From positions 220,710 through 284,709 of the forward strand of contig JAXMAO010000005.1 in NCBI GenBank assembly GCA_046350375.1: DNA of 64,000 nt, given 5' to 3'. The DNA is from JAXMAO01 sp046350375. GTDB lineage: Bacteria > Planctomycetota > Phycisphaerae > UBA1845 > UTPLA1. Of this stretch, positions 7,663 through 16,411 are shown piece after piece. The notes beneath the pieces were generated by a model. That model had not been told where the DNA came from. It saw nothing but the letters and a program-made list of their open reading frames with translations, and did no database searches. Both the position numbers and the translations under genes were made by a program. The stretch's first letter is position 1. The number at the start of each line of letters is the position of its first letter.

Positions 7663-8862
7663 CTACTGTGCCGAGATCCGCCCGGGGTTTTCAATCAGCG
7701 TCTCGGCGATGGCGAGGCGCTGCATCTCGCTGGTGCCTTCGTAAATCTCCGTGATTTTGGCGTCGCGGTAGAGCCGCTCGACGCCTTCTTCGCGGCAATA
7801 GCCCATGCCGCCCAGCACCTGCACGGCCTCGTCGGCGCACAGGCAGGCGGTGCGAGAAGCATAGACCTTGGCCATGGCGCCGAGCCATTTCAGGTCGTCG
7901 CTCCTGTTGTCCTTCGCCCAGGCGCCCTTGTAGAGCAGCGCGCGGGCGGCGGCGATGCGCGACGCCATGTCGGCGATTTTCCACTGGATGGCCTGGAACT
8001 CGGACAGACTGCGCCCGAACTGCCGCCGCGTCAGGGCATACTTCGCGGCCTTGTCGAGGGCCATCTGGGCGATGCCGATGGCCTGCGCCGCGATGCCCAG
8101 CCGGCCGCCGCCGATGGCGTACAAGGCGATGCCCAGGCCGCGCCCGCGCTCGCCGAGCAGGGCGTCGGGCGGAAGCCTGACGTTGTCGAACACCAGCTCG
8201 GTGGTGCTGCTGGCGCGGATGCCGAGCTTGTCTTCATGTTTGCCGACCGTCAGGCCGGGCGTCTTCTTCTCAAGAAGAAAGGCGCTGGCGTTTCGGCGGT
8301 CGCCATCTTCGGTGCGGCAGAGGAGCAGGATGGCGTCAGCCTCGGCGCCGGTGGTGACCCAGCACTTGGTGCCGTGGATGATCCAGTGATCGCCTTTGAA
8401 GGTGCCGCGGCACTTCATCGCGCCGGCGTCCGAGCCGCTGTCGGCCTCGGAGAGCGAGAAGCAGTTGAGCAGCTCGCCGCGCGCCATCCGCGGCAGCCAT
8501 TTCTTCTTCTGCTCGGGCGAGGCAAACTTCAGGATGGGGTCGATCACCAGCGAGTTCTGCACCGAGACGATCACGCCGGTGGCGGCGCAGCAGCGCGACA
8601 GCTCTTCGACCACGATGCAGCTCGAGAGGGCGTCCATTCCCGCGCCGCCGAATTCCTCCGGCACGCAGATGCCCATGTAGCCCATCTCGCCGAGCTTGCG
8701 GATGATTTCGCGCGGGAACTCGCCGTGGATGTCGCGGTGCGACGCGCCGGGCAGCACCTCGTTCTCGGCGAACTCGCGGATGCTGTCGCGCAGCAGGCGA
8801 TGGTCTTCGTCCAGCTCGTAGCCGAACGGGATCAGCCCCGGGGTCTCGACTGAAGCCGTCAT
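7663..8862 (-). CDS. Acyl-CoA dehydrogenase (short/medium-chain type)
   Basis: An FAD enzyme of 399 residues that introduces the alpha-beta double bond in acyl-CoA. It has the expected N-terminal helical domain (DHRLLRDSIREFAENEVLP), the middle beta domain with CFSLSEADSGSDAG and IHGTKCWVTTG, and a C-terminal helical domain with ALTRRQFGRSLSEFQAIQW. The catalytic base is Glu375 in YEGTSEMQRLAI, the position used by short- and medium-chain enzymes. GAGAGGACGG lies just before the ATG. It is 21 nt downstream of a second dehydrogenase and 96 nt upstream of the thiolase, giving a three-gene acyl-CoA catabolism operon. The electron-transfer flavoprotein genes are not in the window. Confidence 0.93.
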   Translation of the reverse strand: MTASVETPGLIPFGYELDEDHRLLRDSIREFAENEVLPGASHRDIHGEFPREIIRKLGEMGYMGICVPEEFGGAGMDALSSCIVVEELSRCCAATGVIVSVQNSLVIDPILKFASPEQKKKWLPRMARGELLNCFSLSEADSGSDAGAMKCRGTFKGDHWIIHGTKCWVTTGAEADAILLLCRTEDGDRRNASAFLLEKKTPGLTVGKHEDKLGIRASSTTELVFDNVRLPPDALLGERGRGLGIALYAIGGGRLGIAAQAIGIAQMALDKAAKYALTRRQFGRSLSEFQAIQWKIADMASRIAAARALLYKGAWAKDNRSDDLKWLGAMAKVYASRTACLCADEAVQVLGGMGYCREEGVERLYRDAKITEIYEGTSEMQRLAIAETLIENPGRISAQ

Positions 8863-8883
8863 GCGTCCGTCCTCTCGCGCCGG

Positions 8884-10047
8884 CTAGGCGCTGCGCTTCG
8901 CGAACTCGGCCCGCGCGATCAGCATCCGCTGCACCTCGCTGGAGCCTTCGCCGATCTCGCACAGCTTGTTGTCGCGCACCAGCCGCTCGACGCAGATGTC
9001 CTTCGTATAGCCGGCGCCGCCGTGAATCTGGATCGACTCCCACCCCACGCGGCTGGCGGCCTCGGTGGCGAACAACTTGGCGATGCTGGCAGCCTGCTTG
9101 TCCGGCCGGCCGGCGTCGAACGTGCTGGCGGCCTGCCGGACCAGGATGCGCGCCGCCTCGATCTGCGTCTCCATGTCGGCCAGCTTCATCTGGATGGCCT
9201 GGTGCTGGTGCAGCGGCACGCCGAAGCTCCTGCGCTCGGCGGCATACTTGACGGCCTCTTCGAGGCAGCCGCGCCCCAGCCCGACCGACAGCGACGCGAT
9301 GGTGACCCGACCGCGATCGAGCACGCGCAGGGCATCGACGTAGCCGTCGTGCAGCTTGCCGACCAGCGCCTCACCGCCGACGCGCACGTTTTCGAGCGTG
9401 ATCGGCACGGTGTCGCTGGCACGCATGCCCATCTTGTCCTCGGGCTCGCCGATCTCGAAGCCGCGCGTGCCGCGCTCGACGATGAAAGCTGAGATGGTGC
9501 GCGGGCCGGCCTCCGGCTTGGTGCGCGCCGTGACGACGAACACGCCGGCGCGCTTGCCGTTGGTGACCCACATCTTCTGGCCGTTGAGCACCCAGCCGTC
9601 GCCGGCGGGCTCGGCCCGCGTGGTGAGGGCCGCGGCGTCGGTCCCGCAGTGCGGCTCGGACAGGCACCACGAGCCGATCAGCTCGCCGGTCGCCAGCCGC
9701 GGGAGATACTTCTTCTTCTGCGCGTCGTTGGCGGCCAGGCGCAGGTGGCTGCTGCACAGGCCGAGGTGGGCCGCGAGCATCAGCGCCGTGCCGCCGCAAT
9801 GCCGGGCGATCTCCTCGACCACGACGGTCATCGCGAGCAGGCCTTGGCCGGCCCCGCCATACTCCTCGGGCAGCGTGACGCCGAGCAGGCCGATCTCGCC
9901 CATCTTGCGGATGGTTTCGTCGGGCAGCCACTTGTCGGCGTCCCACTTGCGGGCGTGCGGGGCGATGTGTCGCGCGGCGAAGTCGCGCGCCAGGTCGCGA
10001 AAGGCGATCAGCTCGTCGGGCAGCTCGAAGTGAAGGGTCGAAGCCAT
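8884..10047 (-). CDS. Acyl-CoA dehydrogenase (isovaleryl/short-chain type)
   Basis: The first gene of the minus-strand operon, 387 residues. Family motifs are WCLSEPHCGTDAAAL, LNGQKMWVTNGKRAG, AERRSFGVPLHQHQAIQ and IHGGAGYTKDICVERLVRD. The catalytic Glu is residue 367 in IGEGSSEVQRM. It differs throughout from the neighbouring dehydrogenase, so the pair probably handles different acyl-CoA substrates. Branched-chain amino-acid or fatty-acid catabolism are both possible. The start at 10047 (MASTLHFELPDE) has AAGG 8-12 nt upstream and a TATGAT hexamer about 30 nt further up; the longer frame to 10080 would add 11 unconserved residues. Confidence 0.92.
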   Translation of the reverse strand: MASTLHFELPDELIAFRDLARDFAARHIAPHARKWDADKWLPDETIRKMGEIGLLGVTLPEEYGGAGQGLLAMTVVVEEIARHCGGTALMLAAHLGLCSSHLRLAANDAQKKKYLPRLATGELIGSWCLSEPHCGTDAAALTTRAEPAGDGWVLNGQKMWVTNGKRAGVFVVTARTKPEAGPRTISAFIVERGTRGFEIGEPEDKMGMRASDTVPITLENVRVGGEALVGKLHDGYVDALRVLDRGRVTIASLSVGLGRGCLEEAVKYAAERRSFGVPLHQHQAIQMKLADMETQIEAARILVRQAASTFDAGRPDKQAASIAKLFATEAASRVGWESIQIHGGAGYTKDICVERLVRDNKLCEIGEGSSEVQRMLIARAEFAKRSA

Positions 10048-10075
10048 CTGGCGCACCTTGCGAAAAGTGGCCCGT

Positions 10076-10081
10076 ATCATA
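10076..10081 (-). promoter_or_regulatory. Candidate -10 (TATGAT) of the acyl-CoA catabolism operon
   Basis: Read on the minus strand the hexamer is TATGAT, 28 nt before the ATG at 10047, which allows a ~20-nt leader containing the AAGG ribosome-binding site. At 17-bp spacing the -35 position reads TTTCGT, a weak match. Confidence 0.4.
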
Positions 10082-10258
10082 CCGTCGAAAGGACGCTCAC
10101 GAAACCGCGCCCAGAGCGCTAGTTTGTGCCAGAGCGTAGGACCTAAGCATCCCCCGAAAACGAGGTTACGTCAAGTCATTTTGCGATTGCAGCGGCTCCG
10201 CCCGACGCCGGGGAAAGCCCCGCGCCGGGCCGCGATTGCGATCCGCCACGGTGCTCCA

Positions 10259-10264
10259 TACAAC
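10259..10264 (+). promoter_or_regulatory. Weak candidate -10 (TACAAC) next to the ABC ATPase start
   Basis: TACAAC ends 7 nt before the ATG at 10272, and no ribosome-binding site separates them. It may mark a leaderless transcript. The hexamer itself is a modest match. Confidence 0.22.
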
Positions 10265-10271
10265 CCCGACC

Positions 10272-11681
10272 ATGCTCGAGGCGCGAAACCTCTGCCGGCG
10301 ATTCGGCCCGACCTTGGCGCTGGCCGACGTGTCGGTCCGGTTTGACGCCGGATCGATTCACGCCGTGCTGGGCGAAAACGGCGCCGGCAAGTCGACGCTG
10401 ATGCACATCCTCTATGGTCTGGTCCGGCCCGACCGCGGCGCGGTCTGGCTCGACGGCCGGCCGCTGCGGCTGCGGCGACCGGCCGACGCGCACGCCGCCG
10501 GCATCGGCATGGTCCATCAGCACTTCATGCTGGTCGAGCGGATGACGGTCGCCGAGAACGTCGCGCTGGGGCTGCGCGGCGCGGGCTTCTGGCGCTCGCC
10601 GGCCGGCGCGGCCGAGCGGGCGCAGGCCGCCGCGCGGCGCGTCGGGTTGTCGATCGATCCGCGGGCGCGCGTCGAGGGACTCTCGGTCGGGCAGCGGCAG
10701 CGGGTGGAGATTCTCAAGGCACTGGCGCGCGAGGTGTCGACGCTTATCCTCGACGAGCCGACCGCCGTGCTCGCGCCGGCCGAAAGCGAACAACTGTTCG
10801 CCACCCTGCGGCGTCTGCGCGCCGCGGGCTGTCGCGTGATCTTCATTTCGCACAAGCTGGCCGAGGTCGTGGCGCTGGCCGACCACGTGACGGTGCTGCG
10901 GGCCGGCCGCGTGGTGCTGAGCGAGCCGGGCGGACTGCGCTCGCCCGGGGAGCTGGCCGCGGCGATGGTGGGCGCGAAGGTGCCGGCGCTGCCGCGCCGC
11001 GCGGCGCCGGCCGGGCCGGAGTCGCCGTGCGTGGCGACGCTGCCGGGCGGTGCGCCGCCGATGAAGCTGCGGGCGGGTGAGATCGTCGGCGTGGCGGGGG
11101 TCGATGGCAACGGCCAGGCGGAGCTGATCGAAGCGGTGCGGGCGCAGTGCCCGGAGGCGGCCTATATCGCGGCCGATCGGCATCGCGAATCGCTGGCGCT
11201 GCCGCTGAGCGTGACGGAGAACGTGCTGCTGAAGCGCAACGGCGCGGCCCCTTATTCGCGCTGCGGCTGGATCGACTGGCGCGCCGCGCGGCTGCATGCC
11301 GGCGACCTGGTGAGCCGGCACGACGTGCGCGGCCCGGGGCTGCAGGCGGCGGTCTCGGCGCTGTCGGGCGGCAACCAGCAGAAGCTGGTGGTGGCGCGCG
11401 AGCTGTCGGGCGCGCCGCGGCTGGTGATCGCCGTCAACCCGACGCGCGGGCTGGACGTGGCCGCGGCGCGATTCGTGCACGCGGCGCTGCTGGCGCGGCG
11501 CGACGCCGGCGCGGCCGTGCTGCTGGTCAGCGCCGACCTGGACGAGGTGCTGCAACTGTCCGACCGCGTGTGCGTCGCCTATGCCGGCCGGCTGAGCGAA
11601 GTGCGGCCGGACGCGGCGGGCGAATTCGACCTCGGCCAGATCGGGCGGCGGATGGCGGGGCTGGAGGCCGGCGGACCCTGA
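10272..11681 (+). CDS. Nucleoside/sugar-type ABC importer, duplicated ATPase subunit
   Basis: A 469-residue ATPase with two ABC cassettes, typical of RbsA/YufO-type importers. Cassette 1 has Walker A GENGAGKST (34-42), Q-loop HQHFM, signature LSVGQRQRVEILKAL and Walker B LILDEPTAVL. Cassette 2 has the usual degenerate Walker A (GVAGVDGNGQAEL) and the signature LSGGNQQKLVVAREL. Together with the two permease genes downstream it resembles the BmpA-family nucleoside importers rather than ribose systems, because the paired permeases are of the YufP/YufQ kind. No periplasmic binding-protein gene is adjacent. The ATG at 10272 directly precedes the first beta strand (MLEARNLCRRFG). Confidence 0.93.
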   Translation: MLEARNLCRRFGPTLALADVSVRFDAGSIHAVLGENGAGKSTLMHILYGLVRPDRGAVWLDGRPLRLRRPADAHAAGIGMVHQHFMLVERMTVAENVALGLRGAGFWRSPAGAAERAQAAARRVGLSIDPRARVEGLSVGQRQRVEILKALAREVSTLILDEPTAVLAPAESEQLFATLRRLRAAGCRVIFISHKLAEVVALADHVTVLRAGRVVLSEPGGLRSPGELAAAMVGAKVPALPRRAAPAGPESPCVATLPGGAPPMKLRAGEIVGVAGVDGNGQAELIEAVRAQCPEAAYIAADRHRESLALPLSVTENVLLKRNGAAPYSRCGWIDWRAARLHAGDLVSRHDVRGPGLQAAVSALSGGNQQKLVVARELSGAPRLVIAVNPTRGLDVAAARFVHAALLARRDAGAAVLLVSADLDEVLQLSDRVCVAYAGRLSEVRPDAAGEFDLGQIGRRMAGLEAGGP

Positions 11682-11695
11682 GCGCGGCGCTGGGA

Positions 11696-12736
11696 GTGTC
11701 GCCGCGCGGGGTGGCCACGGCGCTGGGCGCGCTGGTGGCCGGCGTCGCGGCGATGCTGCTGCTGGTGGCGGCGTTCGGCTATCCGGTCGGCGCGGTGGCC
11801 GAGGCGTTCTGCCTGTCGGCGGCCGGAAGTTGGCCGCGCGTCGCGGCGACGCTGCTGCTGGCCTGCCCGCTGCTGATCCTGTCGCAAGGCCAGGTGCTCT
11901 GCCTGCGGAGCAATGTCTGGAACATCGGCGCGGAAGGGCAGTACCTGGTGGGCGCGGCCGCGGGCGGACTGGCGGTGGCGGCGGGCGCGGGCCGATGCGG
12001 CGCGCTGGCGCCGCTGATCGTGCTGCTGGCCGGGTCGCTGGGGGGCGGCGCGTGGGCGGGCATTGCGGCGGCGCTGCGGCGCTATCGCGGCGTGCAGGAG
12101 GTGCTGAGCACGATCCTGCTGAATTTCGTGGCGGCCCAGGTGTTGTCGATCCTGGTGCGTGGGCCGCTGGTCGATCCGGCCAGTGCCGATCGCGACACCA
12201 CTGCGCTGCTGCCCGGGGCGGCACGGCTGCCGATTCTCGATCGCGCCACCGGGCTGCACGCCGGCGTGCTGCTGGCGGCCGCGCTGGCGCCGCTGATGTG
12301 GCTGTTTCTGAATCAGACTATTTGGGGCTACCGGGCCCGCGTGTGCGGCGCGAATCCGCAGGCCGCGACGCTGGCCGGCATTTCGGCGCGGCGCTACGCC
12401 GCCGCGGCGCTGGTCGCGTCCGGCGCGCTGTCGGGCCTGGCCGGCGCGATCGAGCTGGCCGGCAACACGCATTATCTGGCGCCGGCGTTCGGCAACGGCT
12501 ACGGCTACACCGCCGTGGCGGTGGCGCTGCTGGCGCGCGGCGGACCGCTGGCGGCGCTGCCGGGGGCGCTGTTCTTCGCGGCGCTCGAAAGCGGCGCGAC
12601 CGGGCTTCAGAAGATGCCCGGCGCCGGCCTGCACGACTTCCCCACGGTGCTCACCTTCGCGGCGCAGGGAGTAGTCGTGCTGGTGATGCTGCTGTTGAAC
12701 CGCGCCGCGCCGCGCCGGCCGGAGGTGGCGACATGA
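11696..12736 (+). CDS. ABC importer permease 1 (BPD_transp_2 family)
   Basis: About 346 residues with 8-10 hydrophobic segments. The conserved permease loop is LRSNVWNIGAEGQYLVGA, followed by YRGVQEVLSTILLNF and GANPQAATLAGIS, hallmarks of the nucleoside-type BPD_transp_2 permeases. The start is uncertain: I use the GTG at 11696, 14 nt past the ATPase stop; another GTG at 11711 is possible. The frame is also open far upstream inside the ATPase gene, but that part is Arg-rich shadow sequence. Its stop overlaps the start of permease 2 (ATGA), so the two are translationally coupled and probably form a heterodimer. Confidence 0.88.
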   Translation: MSPRGVATALGALVAGVAAMLLLVAAFGYPVGAVAEAFCLSAAGSWPRVAATLLLACPLLILSQGQVLCLRSNVWNIGAEGQYLVGAAAGGLAVAAGAGRCGALAPLIVLLAGSLGGGAWAGIAAALRRYRGVQEVLSTILLNFVAAQVLSILVRGPLVDPASADRDTTALLPGAARLPILDRATGLHAGVLLAAALAPLMWLFLNQTIWGYRARVCGANPQAATLAGISARRYAAAALVASGALSGLAGAIELAGNTHYLAPAFGNGYGYTAVAVALLARGGPLAALPGALFFAALESGATGLQKMPGAGLHDFPTVLTFAAQGVVVLVMLLLNRAAPRRPEVAT

Positions 12737-13632
12737 TCGCCCCGGCCGAATCGGGCGCACTGGCTTCGACGCTGCACCGCGGGCTTCAGGCGGCGGCGCC
12801 GCTGCTCTTGGCGGCCAGCGGCGAGCTGCTGTGTGAGCGCGCCGGGCTGCTCAACATCGGCGTCGAGGGGACGATGCTGATGGGGGCGCTGGCGGCCGTG
12901 CTGGCGGGCTGGGCGAGCGGCTCGGCGCTGGTCGGCGTGGTCGCGGCGGCAGCGGCCGGCGCCACGGTCGGCGCGATCTACGCCGCGTGGACCGTCTCCG
13001 CGAAGCGCGACATGATCGTGACCGGGCTGGGAATCAACCTGGCGGCGCTGGGCACGAGCGGGATTGTGATCGAGCGCGTCGAGGCGGCCTGCGGAAGGAT
13101 TATTCCGCCCGGTCTGCCGAGCGTCGCGGGCATCGACGCGCTGCTGCCGCTGGCGCTGGCGGGGGTGATCGCGCTGCGGCTGGGGCTGTGGCGGACGCGC
13201 CCGGGCTTGGCGCTGCGAGCGGTGGGCGAAAACCCGGAGGCGGCCGACACCGCGGGTGTGCGCGTCGCCGTCGTGCGCTGGACGGCGGCGCTGGTCGGTT
13301 CGGCGCTGAGCGGGCTGGGCGGCGCCTACCTGTCGATCGTGATGACGCGCGGCTTCCAGGAAAACATGACCGGCGGGCGCGGCTACCTGGCGCTGGCGCT
13401 GGTGATTCTGGGGCGCTGGTCGCCGTTCGGCGTGCTGCTGGCGGCGCTGATGTTCGGAATGCTCGATGCGCTGCAGGTGACGCTCCAGCCGTCGCTGGGC
13501 TCGGCCGCGCGCCTGTTGTACCCGGCGCTGCTGGCGCTGCCATACGTGATGACGCTGGCGGCGCTGTCGCGTTTCACCGGGCGGGCGCGTCCGCCGGCGG
13601 CGCTGGGACAGGTCTACGATCGCGGGCGCTGA
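12733..13632 (+). CDS. ABC importer permease 2 (BPD_transp_2 family)
   Basis: A 299-residue partner permease. It shares the family loop (LCERAGLLNIGVEGTMLMGA) and the C-terminal GENPEAADTAGVRV segment with the other permease and has about 8 membrane spans. It begins in an ATGA overlap with permease 1. The last 19 bp overlap tail-to-tail with the minus-strand gene at 13614-15164. The importer plus the cytosine-deaminase-like gene 1.5 kb downstream suggest uptake and deamination of nucleosides or bases, but this is an inference from proximity. Confidence 0.9.
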   Translation: MIAPAESGALASTLHRGLQAAAPLLLAASGELLCERAGLLNIGVEGTMLMGALAAVLAGWASGSALVGVVAAAAAGATVGAIYAAWTVSAKRDMIVTGLGINLAALGTSGIVIERVEAACGRIIPPGLPSVAGIDALLPLALAGVIALRLGLWRTRPGLALRAVGENPEAADTAGVRVAVVRWTAALVGSALSGLGGAYLSIVMTRGFQENMTGGRGYLALALVILGRWSPFGVLLAALMFGMLDALQVTLQPSLGSAARLLYPALLALPYVMTLAALSRFTGRARPPAALGQVYDRGR

Positions 13633-15164
13633 GCGCGAAGCGAGGCGGGGCAGCGTTCATAGCAGGCGGCCGCCGAGTCGCGGGCCAGCATACGCCACCG
13701 CGGCGCGGCCGACAGGTGGTGATCGAACGAACCGCCGGCGATTACGAACGCGAGCCGGGCGTCGCCGTCGTCGGCCCACCGCTCGATCCGGGCCGGGTCG
13801 TGCTGCGCGGCCTGCTCATACTCGACCAGTTCGGCCTCGCTGTACAGCTCGCAGCGATCGTCGATGAACAGCCGCGCCCGCGGAACGTGCCAGGTCAGCC
13901 AGCCGCCCAGCCGCATGTCGTTGATGACGCGCGGCGCGGCGGGCGATTGCTCGAGCGCGGCGCAGAGTGCCGTGCCGGCCGAGGTCGGCCAGGCGCGGTC
14001 GCGCGGTCCGCACCCGTCGGCGTCGCGCGGCAGGATGCCGATCGCTGGCAGCAGCAGGCCGATCAGCAGCGCCGCGACGGCCACCAGGCCGACGGAGCCG
14101 CGCCGCGCGGGCGCGCCGGGGTCGACGCCGGCCGGTCCGCGGAGAATCTCGCCCAGCGCCACCAGGGTCGTCATCGCAAACAGCGGTCCGTGGCGGACGC
14201 GCGTCGCGGCCAGCAGCAGCCACGCCGCCGGCGCCAGCCACGCGAGTCGCGCGTTGCGCCAGCCGCGGCGGCGGAGCGCGGCGAAGTATCCGATCGCCAG
14301 CAGCAGACCGAAGCCGGTCGCTGGATCCGTCAGTGACGGCGGCGCGTGCTCGACGATGATCCGCGGCAATGCCGGCATGCGCATCAGTTGCAGCCAGGCG
14401 CGCGGCAGTTCCGCGCCGAACGGGTTGACCAGCGTCGCCGCGGCGCAGGCGATCGGCAGCGCCAGCGCCAGGCCGATCGGCACCGGCGGCGTGCGGCCGT
14501 TCGCGGCCCCCAGCGCAGCGCGGGCACGTTCCAGCAGCCAGCCGAACGCCACGAACGCCACCGTCGCGACGCCGCCCAGCGCGCCGCCGTGCAGGTTGCT
14601 CCAGAGCGCGATGATGACCGGCAGCGCCACCACCGCGCCGCGCCGGGCCCGACCCGCGTCGATCTCCAGCAGCAGCACATACACGCCGCCCAGCAGCGCA
14701 ATGGTGAGCAGGTGCGGGCGGACCAGGAAGTGATACGAACTGGCGCCGATCGCCAGCACCAGCCAGGTCGCGGCGACCGGCCACTCGACGCCGGCGCGGA
14801 GCAGTCGCCCGGCTGCGGCGGCATAGCTGCCGGCCAGGAGCGCGGTCGCCGCCAAGAGCAGGCCGAACCAGCCGGCGCGGCGCTCGATCAGCGCCATCAG
14901 CAGCTCGGCGAGCCACTGCTGCGGAATCCAGCGCGTGGTCGCGTGTCGGAAGCCGAACGGGTCGGCGGTCGGCAGGCGCGCTTCGACGGCGATGGTCCGC
15001 CCGACGACGGTGTGCCAGAAGACGCCCGGGTCGGCGAACAGGCGGTGTCGCCCGGCCAGCAGCAGCACGGCGGCGAGGACGACGAAGAACGCGACGGCCG
15101 GATCGACGGCGCGCCGCGAGGCGTCGGCCGGCAGGGCCATTCGGGTGTCGAGCGCGCGGGACAT
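13614..15164 (-). CDS. Polytopic membrane protein, GT-C-like, unknown function
   Basis: A 516-residue protein with roughly ten hydrophobic segments and a soluble C-terminal ~120 residues. The pattern FADPGVFWHTVVGR near the N-terminus, VRPHLLTIALL, WSNLHGG, NPFGAELPR and the C-terminal INDMRLGGWLTWHVP...LFIDDRCELY recall a family of uncharacterised membrane proteins with GT-C glycosyltransferase-like topology, which have GGYLIW and a FIDGR-type motif at the same place. I cannot name a substrate. The start codon is 17 bp from the divergent deaminase start; a TATGCT hexamer lies 5 nt before it, so the message may be leaderless. The 3' end overlaps permease 2 by 19 bp. Confidence 0.75.
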   Translation of the reverse strand: MSRALDTRMALPADASRRAVDPAVAFFVVLAAVLLLAGRHRLFADPGVFWHTVVGRTIAVEARLPTADPFGFRHATTRWIPQQWLAELLMALIERRAGWFGLLLAATALLAGSYAAAAGRLLRAGVEWPVAATWLVLAIGASSYHFLVRPHLLTIALLGGVYVLLLEIDAGRARRGAVVALPVIIALWSNLHGGALGGVATVAFVAFGWLLERARAALGAANGRTPPVPIGLALALPIACAAATLVNPFGAELPRAWLQLMRMPALPRIIVEHAPPSLTDPATGFGLLLAIGYFAALRRRGWRNARLAWLAPAAWLLLAATRVRHGPLFAMTTLVALGEILRGPAGVDPGAPARRGSVGLVAVAALLIGLLLPAIGILPRDADGCGPRDRAWPTSAGTALCAALEQSPAAPRVINDMRLGGWLTWHVPRARLFIDDRCELYSEAELVEYEQAAQHDPARIERWADDGDARLAFVIAGGSFDHHLSAAPRWRMLARDSAAACYERCPASLRAQRPRS

Positions 15165-15168
15165 CGCT

Positions 15169-15175
15169 TAGCATA
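15169..15175. promoter_or_regulatory. Overlapping divergent -10 hexamers in a 17-bp intergenic gap
   Basis: The plus strand reads TAGCAT at 15169-15174, 7 nt before the ATG at 15182. The minus strand reads TATGCT at 15175-15170, 5 nt before the ATG at 15164. The two hexamers share five base pairs, so only one promoter could be occupied at a time. Each would give a message starting at or within a few nucleotides of its start codon. No clear -35 on either side. Confidence 0.35.
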
Positions 15176-15181
15176 TCGTCC

Positions 15182-16411
15182 ATGAAGGCGCTGCGCGGGA
15201 TCACAAACGGGCGGGTTCGCGGGCAGGCGGGCGCGGTCGAGATCGCGTTTTCGGACGACGGCCGGATCGCGCGGGTCGGCGCGCGGCTGCGGCTCGGTCG
15301 CGGCGCGGGCGTACTCGACGCGCGCGGCGGGCTGGTGTCGCCGGTGTTCGTCGATCCGCACCTGCACCTCGACCTGGCGTACACGGCCGACCTGGTTCCG
15401 CGCAACGAAAGCGGCACGCTGATCGAGGCCATCCGGCTGTGGGCGGAATTCAAGAAGCAGGTGAAGCCGAAGGAGGTGGTGCCGCGGGCGGTGCGGGCCG
15501 TGCAGGCCGAGGTGGCGTTCGGCACGGGGGCGATTCGCACGCACGTCGACGTGGGCACCGCCGCCGGGCTGCGGCTGTGCGAGGGGGTGCTCGAGGCGCG
15601 GCAGCGCTGCCGGGCGATCTGCGACATCCAGGTGGCGGCGTTTCCGCAGGATGGCATCCTGCGCGACCCCGGCGCGTTCGAGCAGATGCGCCGCGCGATG
15701 GCGATGGGCTGCGACGTGGTGGGCGGCATCGCCCACAACGAGCGGACCGACGGCGACTCGCGCCGGCACATCGACAAGCTGTTCGAGCTGGCCGCCGAGC
15801 ACGACGCCGACATCGACTGCCACATCGACGAAACCGACGACCCGGCGTCGCGCTGCACGGAATACCTGGCGGCGCAGACGATCGCCGCCGGCTGGCAGGG
15901 GCGCGTCACCGCCAGCCACGTCTGTGCCCTGGCGAGCTACGACGACGTGCACGCCCGCAAGGTGGTCGACCTGCTGGCCGAGGCGCGCGTCCACGTCATT
16001 ACCAATCCGCAGGTGAATCTGCACCTTCAGGGGCGCTACGACGGCTATCCGCGGCGGCGCGGGCTGACGCGGGTGCGCCAGCTTCTGGCCGCGGGGGTGA
16101 ACGTCGCGGCCGGGCAGGACTGCATTTGCGACCCGTTTTATCCGCTCGGGACGGGCCAGATGCTCGACGTGGCCCACACCCTGGTGCACGCCGATCACCT
16201 CTCGGCCCCGGACCAGATCGAACAGGCGTACGACTGCGTCACGACGCGGGCGGCGGGCGCCATGCGCCTGGCCGACTACGGAATCCGCCCGGGCGCCGCG
16301 GCGAATCTCGTAATCCTGCCGGTCGCCGACGCCCGCGAGGCGATCCGCCAACGTCCGGTTCCGACGCACGTCCTGAAAAACGCCCGGCTTCTGGTCCGCG
16401 GATCGGACTAG
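15182..16411 (+). CDS. codA: Cytosine deaminase-like amidohydrolase with altered specificity residues
   Basis: A 409-residue metal-dependent amidohydrolase that lines up with E. coli cytosine deaminase. Metal and catalytic residues are kept: His60 and His62 in DPHLHLD, His214 and Glu217 in CHIDETDDP, His246 in ASHVCAL, Asp313 in GQDCICDPFYPLGT. The substrate Gln156 (AAFPQDG) is also present. The E. coli stretch GHDDVFDPWYPLG has changed at three contact positions: His312 to Gln, Asp314 to Cys, Trp319 to Phe. Asp314 in E. coli CodA is known to control substrate choice, so a base other than cytosine (for example another pyrimidine, a purine or a triazine) is possible. The ATG at 15182 starts in a 17-bp divergent gap. 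Confidence 0.82.
   Translation: MKALRGITNGRVRGQAGAVEIAFSDDGRIARVGARLRLGRGAGVLDARGGLVSPVFVDPHLHLDLAYTADLVPRNESGTLIEAIRLWAEFKKQVKPKEVVPRAVRAVQAEVAFGTGAIRTHVDVGTAAGLRLCEGVLEARQRCRAICDIQVAAFPQDGILRDPGAFEQMRRAMAMGCDVVGGIAHNERTDGDSRRHIDKLFELAAEHDADIDCHIDETDDPASRCTEYLAAQTIAAGWQGRVTASHVCALASYDDVHARKVVDLLAEARVHVITNPQVNLHLQGRYDGYPRRRGLTRVRQLLAAGVNVAAGQDCICDPFYPLGTGQMLDVAHTLVHADHLSAPDQIEQAYDCVTTRAAGAMRLADYGIRPGAAANLVILPVADAREAIRQRPVPTHVLKNARLLVRGSD

Noticed and set aside
11147..11695. N-terminal extension of ABC permease 1 inside the ATPase gene
   Set aside because: Residues before about 11696 are Arg/Gly-rich and out of frame with the real ATPase; membrane-protein sequence begins only after the ATPase stop.
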